Assembly (NCBI RefSeq): GCF_001013905.1
Contig: NZ_LN831790.1
Coordinates: 4,726,001 to 4,790,000 of the forward strand
Direction of reading: 5' to 3'
Length of the DNA stretch: 64,000 nt
Origin: Streptomyces leeuwenhoekii
GTDB lineage: Bacteria; Actinomycetota; Actinomycetes; Streptomycetales; Streptomycetaceae
Made by a program: the position numbers and the translations under genes. The stretch's first letter is position 1. Each line of letters opens with the position of its first letter. Below the pieces are notes generated by a model that was not told the origin of the DNA, ran no database searches, and saw only the letters and a list, made by a program, of their open reading frames with translations. Below, in pieces: positions 35,173 through 42,608 of the stretch.

Positions 35173-35695
35173 TGCGCCCCCACTGATGTGTATTACTTTT
35201 TCTTTCCTGCCGGGATGCGGCGATCTTACGCCTCGGGCCACGCCGTTGGAGGCGGTATCCACAAGGTCGGCGGAGCGGGTTTGGCCGGTGGCCTGCCCGG
35301 TCTGGGGTCGAGCATGATCAGGGGGCCGTACGCTGGTTGGCAACTCGGGCAGGCTTTGAAGCTGCCCGCAATGTGCACGAGTGGCCCCCTGGTCTTGCTC
35401 GACGCGGGACCCAGACCGGGGAGGTGGCTAAAGCCGTGGAGCCGACCGCCCCAGCCACGACGCACCTCTTCTTTGGCGTCAGGCGGCTGATTGCTGTGCG
35501 CGCGGCACGGGCGCCGGCCGGGCTGGAGCGGGGCGGAGACAGGAGCGCAGGCCCGGCCGGGGGCCGGGCCGCGCGCGGGGAGCGGAGCGAGCCGCCTTGA
35601 ACCAGTAGAGAAAGTTTGAATCATGCTCGGGCTGCTGGTGGGCGACGTGGCTTGAGCAGCCGGCTCCTGTTGCCCGGTGGTGTAGAACCCTGGGC
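35173..35695. other. Spacer between cargo and AICE regulator
   Basis: Composition returns to high GC. A near-palindrome GGGCAGGCTTTGAAGCTGCCC-like sequence lies at about 35348-35368, and a G/C-only run at 35540-35590. No gene with credible coding bias. Confidence 0.4.
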
Positions 35696-36547
35696 ATGGG
35701 GAGTGAGCGGCGGGAGCGGATGAGGGCCCTGGGGGCGCGTCTTCGTGTGCTTCGGACGGAGGCCGGCCTGACGGGTGCCGTGCTGGCGCAGCGTGCGGGT
35801 GTGGGGCAGCCGACCGTGTCCAAGGTGGAGACCGGGCGCATGGTTCCAAGCCCTGACGTGCTCGACCGGCTTTCACGCGCCCTCGGCCTCGACGAGTCGG
35901 CCGCTGGTGAGGTGCGTGACCTCCTGGCCGCCGTGGTTGCTGCCGCGGACTCCGAGCCACCGGCAGAGGGTGCAGCTCCTGCCGGTACGACCGTCGATGA
36001 GGAGGTTCGCTCCGCTCGGCTGGTGCGGTCGTTCCAGTGCGTGGTGCTGCCGGCGATGCTTCAGAGTGCGGAGTACGCCCGGCACGTCTTCGGGAGTGCG
36101 CCGGATTCGACGCCTGATGTGGTCGGTCGGGCTGTTGCTGCCCGTGTGGAGCGGCAGAGCGTGTTGTACGAGCCGGGGCGGGAGTCGGTCTTCGTGCTGA
36201 CGGAGGCCGTGTTGCGGACGTGGCCGGGGACTCCGGCGCTGATGCTCGCCCAGCTCGACCGGCTGCTGGCCGTCGAGAGTCTGAGCACGGTGCGGCTGGG
36301 GGTCATTCCCTGGGGACGGCCGGTGCCGGTGCTGCCGCGCTACGGGTTCACGTTGTGCGACCGGCGGGCGGTCGTGGTGGAGACGTTCGACCGTGAGCGT
36401 GTGTCGGTCGACTCCGCCGAGTTGGCCGTGCATGAGAAGACGTTCGGTCGCTTCGAGCGGGCCGCGGTCTTCGGTGGCGAGGTGCGGGAGCTGCTGTTGC
36501 GCGTGATGAAGGAGTTCCGTGACTTGGGAGACGCCGTCACCCCTTAG
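35696..36547 (+). CDS. HTH-type XRE regulator with DUF5753 domain (AICE)
   Basis: Two hundred and eighty-three residues. The HTH (LRVLRTEAGLTGAVLAQRAG, then TVSKVETGRMVPSPDVLDRL) is followed by DUF5753 (CVVLPAMLQSAEYARHVFG, later STVRLGVIPWG). It is the first AICE gene reading rightward, separated from the HATPase gene by the GTCTAG operator at 36611. It may control the element, but no DUF397 partner is adjacent. Confidence 0.9.
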   Translation: MGSERRERMRALGARLRVLRTEAGLTGAVLAQRAGVGQPTVSKVETGRMVPSPDVLDRLSRALGLDESAAGEVRDLLAAVVAAADSEPPAEGAAPAGTTVDEEVRSARLVRSFQCVVLPAMLQSAEYARHVFGSAPDSTPDVVGRAVAARVERQSVLYEPGRESVFVLTEAVLRTWPGTPALMLAQLDRLLAVESLSTVRLGVIPWGRPVPVLPRYGFTLCDRRAVVVETFDRERVSVDSAELAVHEKTFGRFERAAVFGGEVRELLLRVMKEFRDLGDAVTP

Positions 36548-36610
36548 AGGAATAATTCCTCAAGATGCCTAGCTCGTGGGTTGTTCGTGGGAATACTCTG
36601 CCGCTGTGCT

Positions 36611-36626
36611 GTCTAGCCCCCTAGAC
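36611..36626. promoter_or_regulatory. AICE operator 1, GTCTAG-CCCC-CTAGAC
   Basis: Perfect 6-bp arms with a 4-bp spacer, 17 bp upstream of the HATPase start codon (36644). It is the best match, with 37166-37181, to a consensus found at six places in the element. Confidence 0.8.
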
Positions 36627-36643
36627 GAACCGAGGTGTTCCCC

Positions 36644-37033
36644 ATGCTCTCCAAGTGGTGCCGTGCCTTCCCCGGCCTCGCCGAGGAGGTGACCCATGCT
36701 CGTCACTTCGTCGCATCACTGGTCACCGGCCGAGGCCCTGTCGACGACGCCGTCCTGGTCGTGAGCGAACTGGCGACCAACGCCGTACGGCACTCGCGAA
36801 GCGGCGCGGCCGGCGGTTGGTTTCTCGTGGTCGTCGGCTTCGGTGACGACCGGGTGCGCATCGAAGTGGTCGACCAGGGCGGCGAGCGCGTACCGCACCT
36901 GTGCGACGTGACCAGCCAGGAAGAAGGCGGGCGCGGGCTGCTGCTGATCGAGGCCTGCGCCAAGGACTGGGGTGTGAAGAACTGGCCCGAGGGGCGTTCG
37001 GTGTGGGCCGATCTGGCCCGGGAGGGCGTATGA
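36644..37033 (+). CDS. ATP-binding protein, anti-sigma-factor-like HATPase (AICE)
   Basis: About 129 residues from ATG 36644, eight bases after GAGG. It shows HARHFVASLVTG, the N-box LVVSELATNAVRHSRSG, G1 VVDQGGERVP and G2 EGGRGLLLIEACAKDWGV, a complete stand-alone GHKL kinase domain like the gene at 2691. On an AICE it may modulate host or element sigma-factor signalling (inference). It is preceded by GTCTAG operator 1, which overlaps its promoter region. Confidence 0.9.
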   Translation: MLSKWCRAFPGLAEEVTHARHFVASLVTGRGPVDDAVLVVSELATNAVRHSRSGAAGGWFLVVVGFGDDRVRIEVVDQGGERVPHLCDVTSQEEGGRGLLLIEACAKDWGVKNWPEGRSVWADLAREGV

Positions 37034-37165
37034 CTGCGCTTCGCCCGGAGAAGGTCGGCGGTTGTCCTGTGGGCGGTGGCGGGTGACTCCTCGGGGTGTT
37101 CCGCGGCGGCGGTCCCGGTTCTTCGTGGTCGGCGGTCGCACGGGGCGGCGCCTGTCACCCATTCC

Positions 37166-37181
37166 GTCTAGGGCCCTAGAC
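37166..37181. promoter_or_regulatory. AICE operator 2, GTCTAG-GGCC-CTAGAC
   Basis: Perfect palindrome, 28 bp upstream of the start of the HTH/PP2C operon (37209). Confidence 0.8.
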
Positions 37182-37208
37182 TCCTGGATACTTCTAGGAG
37201 GTGTGGTC

Positions 37209-38060
37209 ATGTCGGACGAGTTGCAGCGGATCATGGCGATCGATGATCCGTACCTGCTCCTGCGTGAGGTCACGACGAGACTGGCCGACGCGCAGCGGGA
37301 GGTGACCGAACTCGCCCGCCTCCGCCGCCGTGTGGTCCAAGACCTCCACGCGCAGGGACTGTCCTATGCGCAGATCGCCGAGAAGGCCGGCCTGAGCCGC
37401 GGGCGGATTCACCAGATCCGGCACACCGGCCCCGCACCCGAGGGGGCTTTCCTCGGCACGGGCGCCGTCACGGTCGTGACTCCGCTGCGGTGGGACGGCG
37501 TGAAGAAGCGCCCGGTCGTCGCCATGGCCGACATGAACTCCGGAAAGCGCCTGGAGGAGCTGGCGAAGTCGTACGGGCTCGACGTCAGCTCCGGTCATGT
37601 GCAGGTGAGCGGTGAAGTCGACCTCAACCGCGACGGTCTGGTCGTCGTCTGCGGTCCGGGCATGTCCCAGGCCATGAGGGACCTGTACGCCCAGGACCCG
37701 GTGCTCGGCTGGGAGCATCCGGAGGGCGAGCCGTGGGCGCTGGTGGACCGGCGCACCGGTACGACGTACCACGCGGGAGCGGACGTCGAACCGCGCCGCC
37801 CGCACGACGTCGGATACCTCGGCAGGCTGCCCCGACCGGACGGAAACGGCTCGGTGCTTGCCATCGCCGGGATTCACACGGCGGGCTCCCTCGGCGTCGT
37901 CCATCTGCTGGCCTCAGACCTCAGCGCGCTGTGGGGGCAGGTGGGGGAGCGGAACTTCTCCACGCTGGTGAGCGTCGAGTACGACCCCGAGACCGACGAA
38001 CCGCAGTCCGTCGAACTGCTCTGCCCCCTCTACCTGCACGACGAGGAGGCGACGGCGTGA
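37209..38060 (+). CDS. HTH protein with conserved C-terminal domain of unknown function
   Basis: Two hundred and eighty-three residues. A coiled-coil-like start (LLLREVTTRLADAQREVTEL) leads to a sigma-70-region-4-like HTH, QGLSYAQIAEKAGLSRGRIH (~56-75). From ~95 onward comes a domain with DLNRDGLVVVCGPGMS, WALVDRRTGTTYHAG, DVGYLGRLPRPDGNG and IAGIHTAGSLGVVHLL. This domain is recurrent in streptomycete proteins automatically labelled as sigma factors, but it has no sigma region 2. Its stop overlaps the PP2C start (GTGA). The two likely form a signalling pair on the element. Confidence 0.8.
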   Translation: MSDELQRIMAIDDPYLLLREVTTRLADAQREVTELARLRRRVVQDLHAQGLSYAQIAEKAGLSRGRIHQIRHTGPAPEGAFLGTGAVTVVTPLRWDGVKKRPVVAMADMNSGKRLEELAKSYGLDVSSGHVQVSGEVDLNRDGLVVVCGPGMSQAMRDLYAQDPVLGWEHPEGEPWALVDRRTGTTYHAGADVEPRRPHDVGYLGRLPRPDGNGSVLAIAGIHTAGSLGVVHLLASDLSALWGQVGERNFSTLVSVEYDPETDEPQSVELLCPLYLHDEEATA

Positions 38061-38878
38061 ACGTCGCCCTCGGCTCACTGCCTGCCGAACCGGGCAGGAA
38101 GAACGAGGACTTCGCCGCTGTCGCCTCCGGCGCCGCGGTCCTCCTCGACGGCGCCAGCGTGGCGGGCGCGGAAACCGGGTGCGTGCACGGCGTCGCCTGG
38201 TTCTCCGGAACCCTGGGGGCCCTGCTGCTCCGCACCGTCACCGCGCGTCCGGCCTGGTCGCTCGCCGAGTGCCTGGCCGACTCCATCGGCGTCGTCCGCT
38301 CGCTCCACGAGGACAGCTGCGACCTGGAGTACCGGGCCAGTCCGACCAGTACGGTCGTCGCCGTCCGAGCCCGTGACGGGGTGCTCGAACACCTCGTCCT
38401 GGGCGACTCCGCATTGCTCCTGGCGGGACGGGACGGGAGTTCTCGGGTCGTCACCGACCAGCGTCTGGACGAGGTGGGCGCACGCCTCCGCGGGGCGGTC
38501 GACGAACTGCCCACCGGTTCACCGGAGCACGCCGCCGCGCTCGCCGAGTACCGGGACGCCCTGACGGCTCTTCGCAACCGGCCGGGCGGCTTCTGGATCG
38601 CCGGCCCCGATCCGCGGGCGGCCGAGCACGCGCTGACCGGGGTCACGCCGCTGGCGTCCCTGGCGTCCGTGTCGCTGCTGAGTGACGGGGCGACACGCCT
38701 CGTGGACAGCTTCGGACTCGCCTCCTGGGACGACACCTTGGCCGTCCTCAACTCCTCCGGGCCGGATGAACTGATTCGCCAGGTCCGCAAGGCGGAGGTG
38801 GAAGACTTGGACGGCCGGCGTTGGCCGCGCGGCAAAGCGCACGACGACGCGACCGCCGTGCACTGGGTGCTTCCTTAG
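38057..38878 (+). CDS. PP2C-family protein phosphatase
   Basis: Two hundred and seventy-three residues from GTG 38057, translationally coupled to the preceding gene. PP2C motifs: GRKNEDFAAV, VLLDGASVAG, TSTVVAVRARDGVLEHLVLG-D, SLLSDGATRLV and AHDDATAVHWV, with metal-binding Asp in each. It would dephosphorylate Ser/Thr residues. A PP2C with an HTH/unknown-domain partner on an AICE suggests control of the element or of host signalling; the substrate is not visible. Confidence 0.88.
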   Translation: MNVALGSLPAEPGRKNEDFAAVASGAAVLLDGASVAGAETGCVHGVAWFSGTLGALLLRTVTARPAWSLAECLADSIGVVRSLHEDSCDLEYRASPTSTVVAVRARDGVLEHLVLGDSALLLAGRDGSSRVVTDQRLDEVGARLRGAVDELPTGSPEHAAALAEYRDALTALRNRPGGFWIAGPDPRAAEHALTGVTPLASLASVSLLSDGATRLVDSFGLASWDDTLAVLNSSGPDELIRQVRKAEVEDLDGRRWPRGKAHDDATAVHWVLP

Positions 38879-38908
38879 CGCACGGTCGGCCTCTTCGGAC
38901 CGGCACTC

Positions 38909-39009
38909 GTATACCCCCCTAGACAGTTGACGGGGCGTCGGTTACGGTTGCCGTCAACCCCCCTAGACAGTTGGGATGGGTCACCTCCTTGCTGTCTAGG
39001 GGGGTATTC
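38909..39009. promoter_or_regulatory. AICE operator cluster (three degenerate sites)
   Basis: Three half-conserved sites precede the transfer gene cluster: GTATAC-CCCC-CTAGAC (38909-38924), GTCAAC-CCCC-CTAGAC (38953-38968) and GTCTAG-GGGG-GTATTC (38994-39009). The spacing between successive sites is 44 and 41 bp (about four helical turns), favouring cooperative repression of the tra/spd promoter. Confidence 0.7.
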
Positions 39010-39059
39010 AAATCGGCTCGGTGCCCGCGACGGGCACCCGACCAAGTGAGGTTCACACC

Positions 39060-39407
39060 ATGCGCGTCATCCCCGTGGACACGTCGGCCGCCACGCTGCT
39101 GGTCACGAAGCTGCCCGAGGTCAAGGTCAGGGACCGGCAGACCGGCGAGGTGGCCGTGGACCCGGTCACCAACGACCGGCTGATGGTCCTGGAGCTGGTG
39201 TTCATCGCCGCGGGCGGCTCCGACATGATCAAGGTCACCGTTCCCGAAAAGGGCATCGGCGAGGGTCTGGTCATGGGTGCGCCGGTCTTCCTGTCCGGCC
39301 TGGTGGCCCGGCCCTGGGAGAGCGAGTTCGGCGGTCGTACTCGGCACGGCATCGCCTACCGGGCGGACGCCGTCATGGTCGGTGCTCCGGCCGCTGTGCA
39401 GGGCTGA
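39060..39407 (+). CDS. AICE transfer-cluster protein of unknown function
   Basis: One hundred and fifteen residues: VIPVDTSAATLLVTKLPEVK, then LVFIAAGGSDMIKVTVPEKG and FLSGLVARPWESEFGGRTRH. Beta-rich, soluble, no TM. Similar small proteins precede the TraB gene in pSAM2/SLP1-like elements. It is first in the operator-controlled transfer operon and 5 bp from traB. Confidence 0.8.
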   Translation: MRVIPVDTSAATLLVTKLPEVKVRDRQTGEVAVDPVTNDRLMVLELVFIAAGGSDMIKVTVPEKGIGEGLVMGAPVFLSGLVARPWESEFGGRTRHGIAYRADAVMVGAPAAVQG

Positions 39408-39412
39408 TCGCC

Positions 39413-40780
39413 ATGAACGATGCCCTTTGGGTTCTCCTGTTGGGCCTGCCGGTGGTGGCCGCGCTGGTCGTGGTGCGCCGTCGGCTGCCGGTCCTGTTCT
39501 GGTGGCTGGTCGGGTGCCCGGCCGTCACGCTGCGGGTGCTCACCTCGTACCGGGCCACCATGGACGCCTGCGGCCTGACGGTTCCCGCCTCGGCCATGCG
39601 CCGGGCCACCGCCCGGATGATGGGGCGGCAGGCTGCTCCCGTACCGCCTCGCCGGTCGTTCCCGCGGCCGACAGGGTCCGGCCTCGTGATGCGGTTGCGC
39701 ATGGCGGCCGGGCAGGCGCCCGAGGACTTCGCCGCCTCGGCCGACCGGTTGCGGCACGCCTGGGGCGCGCACGCCGTGTACGTCCGCCCCACAAAGCCAG
39801 GACGGCTCGAACTGCGGCTGGTCGGCTGGGACATGCTCGCGGACGTCCGGCCCGCCCGGCGGTGGCTGCGGACCGAACCGCTGTCTCTGCCGTTGGCGCT
39901 GCGCGAAGACGGGCACTGGCACGTCCGGGACTTCCGCACCGTGCCGCACGAACTGATCCTCGGCGCCACGCAATCGGGCAAGTCCGTGTACCTGCGCAAC
40001 CTGCTGTGCGGGCTGGCCCGGCAACCCGTCGCGCTCGTCGGCATCGACTGCAAATGGGGCGTCGAACTAGCGCCGTTCGCACCCCGGTTGTCGGCACTCG
40101 CCGATACGCCGGACCGGACGAACGACCTCCTCGACGTCCTGGTGGAGGAGATGGAGGCACGGTTCCGCCTGATCGGTACGAGGGCCGGGGCCGGTCCGGA
40201 CACCGTGCTCACCTCGGACGTCTGGGGCCTGCCGGAGAAGGTGCGGCCGGTGCCGGTCGTGGTCGTCGTCGACGAGGTCGCGGAACTCTTCCTCGCCGCG
40301 GGCAAGGAGGACGAGAAGCGGCGGGACGCCATGGTCACCAAGCTCATCCGCCTCGCCCAGCTCGGCCGCGCGGCCGGCATCTACCTGGAGGTGTGCGGAC
40401 AGCGCTTCGGCGCCGAACTCGGCAAGGGAGCGACCATGCTCCGCGCCCAGCTGACCGGCCGGGTCTGCCACCGCGTCAACGACGAGACGTCCGCCACCAT
40501 GGCGCTCGGCGACATCGCGCCGGAAGCGGTGCTGGCCGCCACCTCCATCCCGGCCGAACGACCCGGCGTCGCGGTCGTCGGCGACTCCACCGGCGGCTGG
40601 TCCCGCGTCCGCTCGCCCCACCTCACCCTCGACGACGCGGCGGCCGTCTGCCGCGACACCGCAGGCATGGTCCCGGAACTGCCCCGTCTCGACTCCTTCC
40701 GGCCCGTCATCGCCGTCGAAGCGGCCGGGTCGTCCTCTTCCGCCGCTGCTGTGCCCACCGCTCGCCCGGTGACCGAGTAG
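39413..40780 (+). CDS. traB: FtsK/SpoIIIE-type DNA translocase TraB (TraSA-like)
   Basis: Four hundred and fifty-five residues. Two N-terminal TM segments (VLLLGLPVVAALVVV and LPVLFWWLVGCPAVTL) are followed by the motor: Walker A GATQSGKS at 184-191, Walker B VVVVVDEVAEL with Asp287-Glu288, and LGRAAGIYLEVCGQRFGAEL. Streptomyces TraB hexamers move double-stranded DNA between hyphae without nicking. The C-terminal winged helix that reads clt repeats in larger TraB proteins is short or absent here, as in TraSA-type proteins of AICEs. Confidence 0.93.
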   Translation: MNDALWVLLLGLPVVAALVVVRRRLPVLFWWLVGCPAVTLRVLTSYRATMDACGLTVPASAMRRATARMMGRQAAPVPPRRSFPRPTGSGLVMRLRMAAGQAPEDFAASADRLRHAWGAHAVYVRPTKPGRLELRLVGWDMLADVRPARRWLRTEPLSLPLALREDGHWHVRDFRTVPHELILGATQSGKSVYLRNLLCGLARQPVALVGIDCKWGVELAPFAPRLSALADTPDRTNDLLDVLVEEMEARFRLIGTRAGAGPDTVLTSDVWGLPEKVRPVPVVVVVDEVAELFLAAGKEDEKRRDAMVTKLIRLAQLGRAAGIYLEVCGQRFGAELGKGATMLRAQLTGRVCHRVNDETSATMALGDIAPEAVLAATSIPAERPGVAVVGDSTGGWSRVRSPHLTLDDAAAVCRDTAGMVPELPRLDSFRPVIAVEAAGSSSSAAAVPTARPVTE

Positions 40781-40867
40781 CCGCGCCCCCTCCTTCTCTC
40801 CACGGCCGGCGTGACCGTCTCGCGCCATGTCCCTACCCCTCCCATGCCCGAAACCGGAAGGAAGCCC

Positions 40868-41080
40868 ATGTCACGCCCCACCATCGCGGAGGTCAGTGCG
40901 CTCATCGCGGACCTGGCCGCGCTCCGGCAGAACCGCGGTTCCGTCGAGTACGCCGCGCTCATGGCCCGTAAGGCAGAGCTGCTGGAGCGCATTGCCGCTC
41001 ACGCCCTCGGTGACGCCGACGCCGCCGAGGTGGCCCGCCTCGCCCGCGAGCGCGCCGACGACCTCAAGTCCACCGGCTGA
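40868..41080 (+). CDS. Small helical AICE protein
   Basis: Seventy residues, nearly all predicted helix (EVSALIADLAALRQNRGSVE, then KAELLERIAAHALG), no TM. RBS GGAAGGAAG precedes ATG 40868. Small proteins of this kind lie between tra and spd genes in AICEs; function unknown. Confidence 0.75.
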   Translation: MSRPTIAEVSALIADLAALRQNRGSVEYAALMARKAELLERIAAHALGDADAAEVARLARERADDLKSTG

Positions 41081-41103
41081 CCCACGGGAAGGAAACCGAG
41101 TCG

Positions 41104-41808
41104 ATGCGTGCCCATCTGGCCCGCGTGGACGCCGTGATCGTCCAAGCCGTCATCGCGGGTGCCCTGTCCTTCTCGCACCTGCACGATCTCGCCGCGGCGG
41201 CCGGGCAGAGCGGCTGGAAGGCGTGGGCCTACCCCGTCAGCGTCGACCTGCTGTTGGTCGCCGCCTGGCGCCGGATGCGTCAGTCACAGCGGGCGGGACA
41301 GGCGGCTGGAGGTCCGCGGCTGTGGTTCCTGGTGGCGCTGGCCGCGTCCCTCGGCGCCAACGTCGCCACCGCCGGACTCCTCGACCTGGACGACGTACCG
41401 GCCTGGCTCCGCGTGACGGTCGCGGGCTGGCCCGCCGTCGCCTTCTTCGGCGGAACCCTCCTGGCCCATGCACCGCGCGCCCCGCACATGCCGGCGGCCC
41501 CGGCTCCGTCGACGAGCAGCACGGAGCCATCCCCCGCCGTCGACGCACCCGACCAGGACGCGATCCCGGAGCCGTCCACCGACCTCGACCCGGACCCCGC
41601 TCCCGTGACCGAAGTCGTCGAACCGGTAGCCACCCCGGTCCCGGCGCCCGTCCCCGCTGCCAGCCTGCCGCCCGTCCTCGTCGACCGCGTCCGGGCCCTG
41701 GCTGAGGAACACCGCGCGGCCACCGGCCACCCCGCCGATCCCGATGCCGTACGCGCCCGGCTCGGTCTGCCCCCGTCCATGACCCCGTCCGTCGCCGCTC
41801 ACCTCTGA
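41104..41808 (+). CDS. DUF2637 membrane protein, SpdB-like spread protein
   Basis: Two hundred and thirty-four residues. VQAVIAGALSFSHLHDLAAA, WAYPVSVDLLLVAAWRR and two further helices (LWFLVALAASLGANVATAGL, VTVAGWPAVAFFGGTLLAH) are the four-TM DUF2637/SpdB2 core. A Pro-rich cytoplasmic tail ends in a small helix-turn-helix-like domain (RVRALAEEHRAATGHPADP). Spd proteins support intramycelial plasmid spreading after TraB-mediated transfer. Confidence 0.9.
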   Translation: MRAHLARVDAVIVQAVIAGALSFSHLHDLAAAAGQSGWKAWAYPVSVDLLLVAAWRRMRQSQRAGQAAGGPRLWFLVALAASLGANVATAGLLDLDDVPAWLRVTVAGWPAVAFFGGTLLAHAPRAPHMPAAPAPSTSSTEPSPAVDAPDQDAIPEPSTDLDPDPAPVTEVVEPVATPVPAPVPAASLPPVLVDRVRALAEEHRAATGHPADPDAVRARLGLPPSMTPSVAAHL

Positions 41809-41823
41809 GGAAGGAGCCCCGCC

Positions 41824-42003
41824 ATGAACCGGCGCTTCCGCAACGTCCGCCGCATCGGTCCCGTCAACGTCGCCTCGTACGCCGACCGCGGCCGTGACCG
41901 CCACCTGGCCGCCTGCACCGCGCCCCGCTGCGACTTCTCCGCCGAGTACGACAGCCGCGCCGCCGCCGAACTCGCCGCCCGCACCCACCGCTGCCCGGCC
42001 TGA
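41824..42003 (+). CDS. Small mobile-element transfer protein
   Basis: Fifty-nine residues: NRRFRNVRRIGPVNVASYAD, then HLAACTAPRCDFSAEYDSRA and HRCPA. Three Cys and two His suggest a zinc ribbon-like fold. The family is annotated as mobile element transfer protein in AICEs and pIJ101-like plasmids. GGAAGGAG precedes the ATG. Confidence 0.85.
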   Translation: MNRRFRNVRRIGPVNVASYADRGRDRHLAACTAPRCDFSAEYDSRAAAELAARTHRCPA

Positions 42004-42017
42004 CAGGAGACACCGCC

Positions 42018-42173
42018 ATGGACGTCCCCCTCTGGCTCGCCCTGCTCGTCGTCGGGGTTCTCGGCGTCAAGCTCATCCGCCCGCCCTGGTGGCTCGTCGC
42101 CGTGCTGCTCGTAGGCGGCTACCTCCTCGCGGACAGCCTGCTCGCCCCCGTCATCGACACCGCCGTCAAGTGA
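42018..42173 (+). CDS. Tiny two-helix membrane protein (Spd type)
   Basis: Fifty-one residues, almost entirely two hydrophobic helices (LWLALLVVGVLGVKLI and WWLVAVLLVGGYLLADSLL). Located between the transfer protein and the SpdD-like gene with 14- and 29-bp gaps; probably another spread factor. Confidence 0.8.
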   Translation: MDVPLWLALLVVGVLGVKLIRPPWWLVAVLLVGGYLLADSLLAPVIDTAVK

Positions 42174-42202
42174 CCCGCTCACCCGCGAAAGGGGACCTGC
42201 TC

Positions 42203-42508
42203 ATGTTCCGGCCGAAGCTCCCGACCATGCCCCAGCCCACCGGCCTGGTCGCCCCGCCCACCGTCGTCCAGCCGACCAGCGTCACGCCGGCCGTTCCCGC
42301 TCAGCAGTCGACCCACGTCGTCCCGGCGCCGTTCCGACCGGCCGCCCGGCTCACCCCCGGTAACGCGATCACTCTCGTCGGCGGCGGCACCGCCGTGGTC
42401 CTGGTCGTCGGCGCCGTCCTGGTCTCCATGCTCCTCGCCGTCGCCGTCACGGCCGCCTCGGTGGCCATGTGCGCGGTTGTCGTCCGCTCCCTGCTCAGGG
42501 GGCGCTGA
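42203..42508 (+). CDS. SpdD-like membrane protein
   Basis: One hundred and one residues. A Pro/Thr/Val-rich cytoplasmic or external N-terminal ~55 residues, then AITLVGGGTAVVLVVGAVLV and a second hydrophobic helix to the C terminus, ending RSLLRGR. Size, order and composition match SpdD proteins of AICEs. Last gene of the transfer operon before the repSA operator. Confidence 0.8.
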   Translation: MFRPKLPTMPQPTGLVAPPTVVQPTSVTPAVPAQQSTHVVPAPFRPAARLTPGNAITLVGGGTAVVLVVGAVLVSMLLAVAVTAASVAMCAVVVRSLLRGR

Positions 42509-42543
42509 TCCCGTCTGCTCCACCCACTCGGCTCGCCCATGCT

Positions 42544-42559
42544 GTCTAGCCCCCTGGAC
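42544..42559. promoter_or_regulatory. AICE operator 6 upstream of repSA
   Basis: GTCTAG-CCCC-CTGGAC, one mismatch from the perfect palindrome, 50 bp upstream of the repSA start. It puts replication/excision under the same control as the transfer and regulatory operons. Confidence 0.75.
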
Positions 42560-42608
42560 GAGTCGGGTGGGAAGCCCGAGCCCCACCGTCACAAGGAGGA
42601 CCCTGCAC

